The position numbers and the translations under genes were made by a program. From the NCBI GenBank assembly GCA_040255445.1, contig JBDZUZ010000181.1:1-6822 (forward strand): 6,822 bases of DNA. The letters are read 5' to 3'. Numbering within the stretch: the stretch's first letter is position 1; each line of letters starts with the position of its first letter. The notes under the pieces were generated by a model, which was not told the origin of the DNA, searched no databases, and worked only from the letters and a program-made list of their open reading frames with translations. Source of the stretch: JBDZUZ01 sp040255445. GTDB taxonomy: Bacteria; Planctomycetota; Phycisphaerae; Phycisphaerales; UBA1924. This document shows positions 1 to 5,419 of this stretch, piece by piece.

Positions 1-7
1 TCGCCCG

Positions 8-51
8 TGGAACCTGACGGCACGCAGGGACGCGTGGTCCGCAAGGTTCCA
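8..51. repeat. Imperfect 16-bp long hairpin
   Basis: Three stem blocks are stacked around a six-base loop. TGGAACCT (8-15) pairs with AGGTTCCA (44-51), CGG (18-20) with CCG (39-41), and CACGC (21-25) with GCGTG (32-36). They are separated by a 2x2 internal loop and a two-base bulge (37-38), with loop 26-31. No T-run follows on the plus strand, so it is not a simple intrinsic terminator. It could be part of a structured RNA or of the untranslated region of a gene outside the window. Function unknown. Confidence 0.5.
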
Positions 52-238
52 ACAACGGCCGCGGCGAAGCCACCCCAAGGCGGAAGCCCCGGAACCTGCC
101 ACCCACGTGCTCGGCCGACCACCACCGGCCGAGCGCATTTCCACCACCCGGCGGCGGGGTCATCCACCACCACCATCCACCCCGTCGCCACAGCCCGACC
201 GGACCAACGGCCCGGCGGCCTGTTTTTTGGCTTTGCCA

Positions 239-382
239 GTGGCATCGGCATTCTGCCGATGCGGACGCCCCACCCCACACTGAGCGGATCGGTTGGCTCG
301 CTGGTTGTCATGCACCGGCCGCGACAGGATCGATGGCCGGCGCATCCGTCGCTGATCCGCATCGGCAGAATGCCGATGCCAC
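239..382. repeat. REPIN-like element with 27-bp inverted repeats
   Basis: Positions 239-265 and 356-382 are perfect reverse complements (27 bp). Each arm is itself a near-symmetric hairpin: GCATCGGCA (242-250) and TGCCGATGC (254-262) around loop TTC, and the same stem at 359-367 and 371-379 around loop GAA. The 90-bp spacer contains a further 6-bp stem (CCGGCC 315-320 with GGCCGG 335-340). Two inverted hairpin repeats about 100 bp apart is the layout known for REP doublets (REPINs/BIMEs), which are mobilised in trans by RAYT (TnpA-REP) transposases. No transposase and no flanking target duplication is visible. On the minus strand the first hairpin lies just past the glycosyltransferase stop, so it may also stabilise or end that transcript. 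Calling it a dispersed repeat is an inference, since only one copy can be seen here. Confidence 0.65.
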
Positions 383-388
383 AACTCC

Positions 389-1789
389 TCACACCAGCGC
401 TGCCGCCCCCGCGCGGTCGTACACACCCTCGCACGATTCCGCCGCCTGCGACCACGTAAGCCGCGCCAGCTCCGCCGGCCCGTGCTCGCGCAGCGTTTCC
501 GCCAGCGCGGGCCGCGTCAGCACCGCGATGATCCGGCTGGCCATCTCCTCGGTGTCCCAGAAGTCGACCTTGAGCACGTGCTTCAAGACCTCGCTCGCGC
601 CGCTGGTCTTGCTCAGGATCACCGGCACATCGTGGCTCATCGCCTCGAGCGCGGCGATCCCAAACGGCTCGCTCACGCTGGGCATCACGTAGCAGTCCGC
701 CATCGCGAAGACGCGGTCGACATCCTCGCCGCGCAGGAAGCCCGTGAACAGCACGCGGTCGCCGATCCCCAGACCCGCGGCCAGATCGATCATCCGCATC
801 GCCAGATCACCGCTCCCGGCGAGCACGAACTTCACATCCGGCAGCCGCTCGGCGACGCGCTTGGCCGCGTGGATGAAATATTCGGGACCCTTCTGCGCCG
901 TGATGCGGCCCAGGAAGAGCACGTACTTATCACCATCGGGCGAGCGGTGCGGCAGAACCTTCGGCCGCTCCTCATCGCGGTCGATGCCGTTGTACACCAC
1001 ATCAACCTTCGAGGGCGCGATGCCGTAGCGGTGCACGATCACCGACTTGGTGAACTGGCTCACCGCGATCACGCGGTCGGCCGCCTCCATCCCCGCCTTC
1101 TCGATGTCGTAGATCCGCTGGTTCATCTCCGCGCCGGCGCGGTCGAACTCGGTCGAGTGCACGTGCACCACCAGCGGCTTCCTGCTGATTGCCGCGAGCG
1201 CCGCCGCGGCGGGGTAGGTCAGCCAGTCGTGGGCGTGGATGATGTCGAACCGCTCGGTCCGCGCCATCGACACCACCAGCCGCAGGTACCGCTCGGTCTC
1301 GCCGATCAGATCGTGAGATGTGTACGAGGTTTCGGAGAACGCTTCAGAGGCGCCCGCTGCCGAAGCCGACGGGCCCGCCGAGTTTGTTGCGGCGGGCGCA
1401 TGCCCGGACCCAGACTCGGCACCGCCGACCGGCACGCGGATCGTCGAGCCGCCCTCGGCCCGCCCACCGTCAACCCGCCCGCCGGGCCCGCCCGATGCGT
1501 ACGGGCTGCTGAACCGCGCGGGGATCTCGTGGAATCGCACGTTGGGCATGTCATCCCGCGACGGCGTCGCGGCCCCCGAGGCCCCCGAGGCCTCCGACGC
1601 CCCCACTCCCATCGGCGCGGGGTCCGCAACACCCACGGGCATCAGCCCGGCTTGACGGACCGGCTTGGGCAGCACGAACACGATCTCGTGCCCGCGCTGA
1701 TCCAGCGCACGCGTCAACCCGTAGCAGGCCGTCCCCAGACCCCCAGCGATGAACGGCGGAAACTCCCATCCCAGCATCAGAATCCGCAT
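389..1789 (-). CDS. GT-B glycosyltransferase, glycogen/starch synthase-like
   Basis: Retaining GT-B glycosyltransferase of about 466 residues, probably cytoplasmic, likely using a nucleotide-sugar donor (ADP- or UDP-glucose in related enzymes) to build an alpha-glucan or other glycoconjugate. The exact acceptor cannot be told. The N-terminus (GWEFPPFIAGGLG, residues 7-19) is the glycine-rich donor-side loop of the Glyco_transf_5 domain, and HAHDW is at 185-189. The C-terminal Glycos_transf_1 domain has GRITAQKG (294-301, phosphate-binding Arg and Lys) and the EX7E motif, Glu374 and Glu382. Between about residues 47 and 155 there is an Ala/Gly/Ser-rich insertion that looks disordered, broken by a short conserved-looking piece (NVRFHEIPARF). 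The frame opens earlier, at a GTG at 1861, but I chose ATG 1789: it has GGAG six bases upstream and matches where relatives start. No signal peptide. No clear intrinsic terminator; the hairpins at 356-382 follow the stop. Confidence 0.88.
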   Translation of the reverse strand: MRILMLGWEFPPFIAGGLGTACYGLTRALDQRGHEIVFVLPKPVRQAGLMPVGVADPAPMGVGASEASGASGAATPSRDDMPNVRFHEIPARFSSPYASGGPGGRVDGGRAEGGSTIRVPVGGAESGSGHAPAATNSAGPSASAAGASEAFSETSYTSHDLIGETERYLRLVVSMARTERFDIIHAHDWLTYPAAAALAAISRKPLVVHVHSTEFDRAGAEMNQRIYDIEKAGMEAADRVIAVSQFTKSVIVHRYGIAPSKVDVVYNGIDRDEERPKVLPHRSPDGDKYVLFLGRITAQKGPEYFIHAAKRVAERLPDVKFVLAGSGDLAMRMIDLAAGLGIGDRVLFTGFLRGEDVDRVFAMADCYVMPSVSEPFGIAALEAMSHDVPVILSKTSGASEVLKHVLKVDFWDTEEMASRIIAVLTRPALAETLREHGPAELARLTWSQAAESCEGVYDRAGAAALV

Positions 1790-1795
1790 CTCGAT

Positions 1796-1799
1796 CTCC
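1796..1799 (-). promoter_or_regulatory. Ribosome-binding site of the glycosyltransferase
   Basis: On the minus strand GGAG lies six bases before the ATG at 1789. It decides between this start and the in-frame GTG at 1861, which has no comparable site and would add 24 residues with no family likeness. Confidence 0.6.
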
Positions 1800-1908
1800 A
1801 GCCAGCACGCCTCGCCGCCCTCGGTGCGCTCGAACAGCCAGCACCCGCAGCGGACATCCACCGATCAGTTTGAGGGGTGCCGCGCGGCCCGCGGTCATCG
1901 CGGGGGCC

Positions 1909-1941
1909 GGAACACAAACCCGGGCGCCCTCACACGCCCGG
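1909..1941 (-). terminator. Probable intrinsic terminator of the 159-aa protein gene
   Basis: Read on the minus strand, CCGGGCG and CGCCCGG (1941-1935 and 1926-1920) form a 7-bp stem around an 8-base loop, followed by a T-rich but broken tail (GTTTGTGTT). It lies 56 bases past the stop codon at 1997, between the two minus-strand genes, which suggests that they are transcribed separately. A second, shorter GC hairpin (GGGGG/CCCCC, 1975-1987) lies closer to the stop but has no T tail. Confidence 0.45.
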
Positions 1942-1996
1942 ATCGCGGTCACACACGTCGTCGGCTCGGCAGTTGGGGGCAGCCCCCTCTCCCCAA

Positions 1997-2476
1997 TCAC
2001 TCCTCGCCGTCATCTTCCATGTCGCCCAGGTTCCGGAAGCATTGCTCGTACGCCAGCAGGCAGGTTGTCGCGACCTGCGCCGACTTTGCCGTATCGCCGG
2101 ATTTGAGATCCACCGGCAGCGGCGAGCGGAACGTGAACAGCTTGTCCTCCGAGCGAAAGTGCTCGAAGGAGAGCGTGCCCTCGTCGTACCCCAGGTCGAC
2201 CAGTTCATCCTCGAGAAGCTCCTCGAGTTTGTCGCCGGTCTCGACCAGTTCGGATTCGATCGATTCGCTCAGCCACCGGTCCGCCGTCACCAGCGAGACC
2301 CAGAGCTTGCCGCCTTCCTCGAAGACGCGGTACTGCGCCGGCGCCGCCGAGGCCTTGGCCTCGCAGACCAGCATCCCCGCATCGCCACCCTCCAAACGGA
2401 TGGGGCCGAAGACGCCCGCTTCGCGGGCCTTGGACGCGGCGTGGTTCAGGATGGTCTGCATCGCGGGGTTCGGCAT
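1997..2476 (-). CDS. Small acidic protein of unknown function, possibly YbjN/secretion-chaperone fold
   Basis: Codes for 159 residues without signal peptide or membrane segment, so probably cytoplasmic. I do not recognise a named family with certainty. The predicted order is an N-terminal helix (residues about 4-20), several beta strands (about 22-65, including QYRVFEEGGKLWVSLVT), an acidic helix with many Glu and Leu (about 66-92), two more strands (about 98-120, LSFEHF and KLFTFRSPLP), and a C-terminal helix (about 128-150) ending in an acidic DMEDDGEE-like tail. This alpha-beta-alpha-beta-alpha order recalls the type III secretion chaperone-like fold of YbjN proteins, but that is an inference from pattern only. 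Start: ATG 2476; no Shine-Dalgarno is visible, and a second Met five codons later is no better. It is divergent from the tRNA-Leu gene across 261 bp. Codon use and frame are consistent with a real gene. Confidence 0.72.
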   Translation of the reverse strand: MPNPAMQTILNHAASKAREAGVFGPIRLEGGDAGMLVCEAKASAAPAQYRVFEEGGKLWVSLVTADRWLSESIESELVETGDKLEELLEDELVDLGYDEGTLSFEHFRSEDKLFTFRSPLPVDLKSGDTAKSAQVATTCLLAYEQCFRNLGDMEDDGEE

Positions 2477-2737
2477 GGCTGTTCGGTCAGTGATTGAGGG
2501 ACAGGTCGGGTCAAGACCGATCGCCGGGCGGAGGTCGGAACCCCGCCGCGGCCCGGATAGAAGCTGGTCGTCGCCTGAGCTGCCCGCAACGGGGGCCGGC
2601 CACGGCCCGCAACAATAGGCGAGAGCGTTCGGAAAGCGATCCCGCCGCGACCGATGGACGGGACGACACGGGGGTGCGTGGGTACACTCTGGACCCTGTT
2701 CGACGCGGGTTCACCCGTGCCGGGCAGCGGACCACGA
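2477..2737. other. Divergent intergenic region between the 159-aa gene and tRNA-Leu
   Basis: This 261-bp stretch must hold the promoters of both the minus-strand 159-aa gene and the plus-strand tRNA. No convincing gene is present; the open frames run into the tRNA. The best minus-strand promoter fragment is a TTGACC hexamer (2514-2509), without a good -10 at the proper distance. The best plus-strand fragment is TACACT at 2683-2688. Confidence 0.5.
2683..2688 (+). promoter_or_regulatory. Possible -10 element for tRNA-Leu
   Basis: TACACT resembles a sigma-70-type -10 box and lies 49 bases before the mature tRNA, a fitting distance for a short leader. No good TTGACA-like box lies 16-18 bases upstream, so the call is weak. 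Confidence 0.3.
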
Positions 2738-2819
2738 GCCCAGGTGGCGGAATTGGCAGACGCACTACCTTGAGGTGGTAGCGCCGCAAGGCGTGGAGGT
2801 TCGAATCCTCTCCTGGGCA
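2738..2819 (+). tRNA. tRNA-Leu (anticodon GAG)
   Basis: A complete class II tRNA of 82 nt that reads leucine codons CUC and CUU. The acceptor stem GCCCAGG (2738-2744) pairs fully with CCTGGGC (2812-2818), with A at 2819 as the discriminator base, as expected for leucine. The D stem is GCG/CGC, and the anticodon stem CTACC (2765-2769) pairs with GGTAG (2777-2781) around loop TTGAGGT, giving anticodon GAG at 2772-2774. A long variable arm (CGCC-GCAA-GGCG) is typical of tRNA-Leu. The T arm is GGAGG-TTCGAAT-CCTCT. The CCA end is not encoded, so it must be added by a nucleotidyltransferase. Confidence 0.97.
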
Positions 2820-2873
2820 TTCATCGTTGGCGGGCCTCCGGAGCCCCCGCGATCAGACGGTCGGAATCGGGTT

Positions 2874-2902
2874 CGCCCCGGCGCCGGCCGTCGGGCGTTT
2901 TT
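2874..2902 (+). terminator. Intrinsic terminator after tRNA-Leu
   Basis: CGCCC (2874-2878) can pair with GGGCG (2893-2897), or alternatively CGCC (2882-2885) with GGCG (2894-2897). Either stem is followed directly by five T (2898-2902). It lies 54 bases past the tRNA 3' end and fits as the end of the tRNA transcript. Confidence 0.55.
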
Positions 2903-3107
2903 GCCCCCGCGGCTCTCCCGTGGCGGCTCCACCCGGTCCTCGCCCCCTTCTCGGCAGGCCTGTTCTCAGAATCGGGCGACGTAACGCCGGCCGCCGCGAC
3001 TCCAAGAACATGAACGATGACCGCCCGATGCGCCGCACGCCGTTGGTGCTGGTACCGTCGATGAGCGACCCCCGGCCCACATCGCCGCGCGGGCCATGAC
3101 ACGTTTG

Positions 3108-3112
3108 AGGAG
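3108..3112 (+). promoter_or_regulatory. Ribosome-binding site of the S9 peptidase
   Basis: AGGAG lies seven bases before ATG 3120. It argues for this start over the in-frame ATG at 3096, which lies upstream of the site and would add eight residues (with three Arg) before the signal peptide. Confidence 0.8.
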
Positions 3113-3119
3113 CCGATCG

Positions 3120-5252
3120 ATGCATTTGACCAAGTCCACACTCGGGGCCGGCCTCGGCCTGACCACCTGTCTTCTCGTGAGCGCTGGCCTGAGCACCGCC
3201 GCGTTCGGCCAGGGTGGCGGTCAGCCCACGACGAGCAAAGCGCAGCCCAAGGCCGCGGAGGTCGCCACCGCGCAGCCCCCGCTCATCCCGCGGGACACCT
3301 TCTTCAGCAACCCCGACCGCGCTTCACCCCTGCTCAGCCCCGATGGCAAGCACATCGCCTGGCTCGCCGAGCACGAGGGCTATCTCAACGTCTTCGTCGC
3401 CCCCGGCGCTGACCTGACGCAGGCCAAGCGCGTCACTAACGACACCAGGCGCGGCATCCGTCAGTACTTCTGGGCCCAGGACAACGAGCACATCATCTAC
3501 CTTCAGGATGAGGGCGGGAACGAGAACTGGCGCGTCTACGCAGCCAGCATCAAGACCGGCGAGACCCGCGACCTCACACCCTTCGACGGCGTGGCCGCAC
3601 GCGTCGAGGCCGTCAGCGACGACCACCCCGAGCACATCCTCGTCGGGCTCAACAACCGCAACCCGCAGTTCCACGATGTGCACAAGGTCAACATCAAGAC
3701 GGGCGCGAGCGAACTGCTGCAGGAGAACAACCAGTACGCCGGCTTCGTGATCGATGAGGACTACAACGTCCGCTACGCGCTCAGCTTCAACCAGTCCGGC
3801 GGCATGGACATGTTCCAGAAGGTCAAGGACGGCTTCGAGCCCTACGAGACCATCCCGATGGAAGATGCGGCCTCGACGCGCCCGCTCGGCTTCGACGACA
3901 GCGGCCGCTATCTCTACATGCTCGACAGTCGCGACCGCGACACCGCCGCGCTCGTCGAGATCGACACCGGCGAGGGTTCCTGGTCGGTCATCGCGCAGGA
4001 CGAGAAGGCCGACATCGCCGGCATCGTGACCGATCCCAAGACCGGCAGGGCCGAGGCCGCCGCCGCCGTCTACGACGTCCGCCGCTGGCACTTCATCGAC
4101 GACGGCCTCAAGGCCGATTTCGCCGCGCTCAAGCAGGTCGCCGAGGGCGAGATCAACATCCTCAACCGCACCAACGACGACACCAAGTGGGTCGTCGCCT
4201 TCACCACCGACTCCGGCCCCGTCGAGTACTACCTCTACGACCGCGGCAGCAAATCCGCCACCTTCCTCTTCATGAACCGCACCGCGCTGCAGGGACTCCA
4301 GCTCGCCGCGATGCACCCGGTCATCATCCCCGCCCGCGACGGCCTCGAGCTCGTCTCCTACCTCACCCTCCCCACCGGCACCAACCCCGATGGCGACATC
4401 ATCCCCAACGCCGGCCCGGTGCCGATGGTCCTGCTCGTCCACGGCGGCCCCTGGGCCCGTGATTCGTGGGGCTACAACGGCCTGCACCAGCTCCTGGCCA
4501 ACCGCGGCTACGCGGTCCTGAGCGTCAACTTCCGCGGCTCAACCGGCCTGGGCAAGAAGTTCCTCAACGCCGGCAACAAAGAGTGGGCCGGCAAGATGCA
4601 CGACGACCTGCTCGACGCCGTGAACTGGGCGGTCGACCGCAAGATCGCGCAGAAGGACAAGGTCGCCATCATGGGCGGCTCTTACGGCGGCTACGCCACG
4701 CTCGTCGGCCTCACCTTCACGCCCGATGTCTTCGCCTGCGGCGTCGACATTGTCGGCCCTTCCAACATCGTGACGCTCCTCAACACCATCCCGCCCTACT
4801 GGGCCCCGGTCGTCCAGCTCTTCAAGCAGCGCGTCGGCGACCACACGACCGAGGAAGGCCGCGCGTTCCTCGAAGCCCGCAGCCCGCTCAGCCGCGTCGA
4901 TCAGATCAAGAAGCCGCTGCTCATCGGTCAGGGCGCCAACGACCCGCGCGTCAAGCAGTCCGAGAGCGACCAGATCGTCAAGGCGATGCAGGAGAAGAAG
5001 ATCCCGGTGACCTACGTCCTCTTCCCGGATGAAGGCCACGGCTTCGCCCGCCCGGAGAACAACCTCGCGTTCTTCGCGATCACCGAGGCGTTCCTGGCCG
5101 AGCACCTGGGCGGCCGCTTCCAGCCCATCGGCGATGACCTCGCCCCCTCGACCGTCCAGGTTCCCGCCGGGGCGGATCAGGTCGACGGCCTCCAGGCCGC
5201 GCTCAACACCAAGCCCCAGGGCTCCGAGGCCGAGAAGGCCGGGGCGAAGTAA
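3120..5252 (+). CDS. Exported S9-family serine peptidase (prolyl oligopeptidase type)
   Basis: A 710-residue serine peptidase that probably cleaves short peptides outside the cytoplasm. It starts with a signal peptide (Lys5, hydrophobic stretch about 8-29, likely cut after AFG at residue 30), followed by a short Gln/Pro/Ala-rich linker. Residues about 59-390 look like the beta-propeller of S9 enzymes (repeated SPDGKHIAWL-like and YLQDEGGNENW-like blades). From about residue 398 comes the alpha/beta-hydrolase domain: HGGP oxyanion-hole motif at 441-444, nucleophile Ser521 in GGSYGGYA, Asp608 in GANDPRV, and His640 in DEGHGF, so the triad is complete. The motifs fit the S9C/acylaminoacyl-peptidase-like branch; substrate preference is not readable. 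A roughly 50-residue tail, rich in Ala, Glu and Lys at its end, follows the last helix and may be unstructured. The gene stands alone, between the tRNA terminator and a strong terminator of its own. Confidence 0.93.
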   Translation: MHLTKSTLGAGLGLTTCLLVSAGLSTAAFGQGGGQPTTSKAQPKAAEVATAQPPLIPRDTFFSNPDRASPLLSPDGKHIAWLAEHEGYLNVFVAPGADLTQAKRVTNDTRRGIRQYFWAQDNEHIIYLQDEGGNENWRVYAASIKTGETRDLTPFDGVAARVEAVSDDHPEHILVGLNNRNPQFHDVHKVNIKTGASELLQENNQYAGFVIDEDYNVRYALSFNQSGGMDMFQKVKDGFEPYETIPMEDAASTRPLGFDDSGRYLYMLDSRDRDTAALVEIDTGEGSWSVIAQDEKADIAGIVTDPKTGRAEAAAAVYDVRRWHFIDDGLKADFAALKQVAEGEINILNRTNDDTKWVVAFTTDSGPVEYYLYDRGSKSATFLFMNRTALQGLQLAAMHPVIIPARDGLELVSYLTLPTGTNPDGDIIPNAGPVPMVLLVHGGPWARDSWGYNGLHQLLANRGYAVLSVNFRGSTGLGKKFLNAGNKEWAGKMHDDLLDAVNWAVDRKIAQKDKVAIMGGSYGGYATLVGLTFTPDVFACGVDIVGPSNIVTLLNTIPPYWAPVVQLFKQRVGDHTTEEGRAFLEARSPLSRVDQIKKPLLIGQGANDPRVKQSESDQIVKAMQEKKIPVTYVLFPDEGHGFARPENNLAFFAITEAFLAEHLGGRFQPIGDDLAPSTVQVPAGADQVDGLQAALNTKPQGSEAEKAGAK

Positions 5253-5296
5253 TCCCCTGCTGCGGCGCCAGCAGCGCCGAGGACCTCAACAATCAG

Positions 5297-5333
5297 CCGC
5301 GGCCGCCGATCATCGGCGGCCGCGGTTCTTTTT
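5297..5333 (+). terminator. Strong intrinsic terminator after the S9 peptidase
   Basis: A perfect 12-bp all-GC stem (5297-5308 with 5314-5325) around loop ATCAT is followed by TTCTTTTT (5326-5333). It starts 45 bases past the stop codon. It should separate this transcript from the next gene. GCGGCCGC occurs in both arms of the stem. Confidence 0.93.
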
Positions 5334-5358
5334 GATGGACCCGGATCCGCACCGGCGC

Positions 5359-5374
5359 ATCCATCCGGATGGAT
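5359..5374. promoter_or_regulatory. Perfect 16-bp palindrome, possible operator
   Basis: ATCCATCCGGATGGAT is fully self-complementary without a spacer. It lies between the terminator of the peptidase gene and the start of the CX4CH protein gene, 46 bases upstream of its GTG start, where a dimeric regulator could bind. No promoter boxes are clear next to it. Regulator and function are unknown. Confidence 0.35.
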
Positions 5375-5405
5375 ACCCCGCCGCTTTACACCGTCCTGCG
5401 CTGCA

Positions 5406-5410
5406 GGGAG
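5406..5410 (+). promoter_or_regulatory. Ribosome-binding site deciding the GTG start at 5420
   Basis: GGGAG nine bases before GTG 5420. The alternative in-frame ATG at 5369 has no such site and lies inside the 16-bp palindrome; starting there would add 17 residues before the signal peptide. Confidence 0.6.
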
Positions 5411-5419
5411 AATGCCGCC

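Larger units (their letters stand above)
1..388. other. Intergenic region without a credible gene
   Basis: Reading frames are open here in several directions, but the translations are rich in Pro, Arg, Thr and His, show no domain-like pattern and overlap each other. I take them as by-products of high GC content. What the stretch does hold is structure: an imperfect long hairpin at 8-51, a weak GGCC hairpin followed by six T at 209-227, and the inverted-repeat element at 239-382. It lies downstream of the minus-strand glycosyltransferase, so parts of it would be in that gene's 3' untranslated RNA. Any gene to the left of the window cannot be judged. Confidence 0.6.
2820..3119. other. Intergenic region between tRNA-Leu and the S9 peptidase gene
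   Basis: The first part holds the tRNA terminator. The rest is probably the promoter and 5' untranslated region of the peptidase gene, but no clear -35/-10 pair stands out. An 8-bp inverted repeat, ATCGGGCG (2971-2978) and CGCCCGAT (3022-3029), could close a 43-base loop. A 29-codon open frame (3010-3099) ends 20 bases before the peptidase start but has no ribosome-binding site, so I do not call it a gene. Confidence 0.5.

Noticed and set aside
209..227. GGCC hairpin followed by six T, resembling a plus-strand terminator
   Set aside because: The stem is only 4 bp and no plus-strand gene is visible upstream within the window. It could end a transcript from the left, but support is too thin for a feature.
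242..379. CRISPR-like reading of the two hairpin repeats
   Set aside because: There are only two units, they are in inverted rather than direct orientation, and no cas gene is present, so a REP doublet explains them better.
7..459. Plus-strand open frame covering the left edge
   Set aside because: It crosses the REPIN-like element and overlaps the glycosyltransferase 3' end; its composition (Pro, Thr, Arg, His) is not protein-like and it has no ribosome-binding site.
482..1873. Long plus-strand open frame opposite the glycosyltransferase
   Set aside because: Its translation is rich in Arg, His and Pro without any domain pattern, while the opposite strand carries clear GT-B motifs. It is an antisense by-product of high GC content.
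3010..3099. 29-codon open frame just upstream of the peptidase, possible leader peptide
   Set aside because: No ribosome-binding site, no run of regulatory codons and no attenuator-like terminator behind it; likely chance.
3324..4487. Long minus-strand open frame opposite the S9 peptidase
   Set aside because: The translation is a monotonous Val/Gly/Ala/Asp/Glu pattern mirroring the codons of the peptidase, whose family motifs are continuous on the plus strand.
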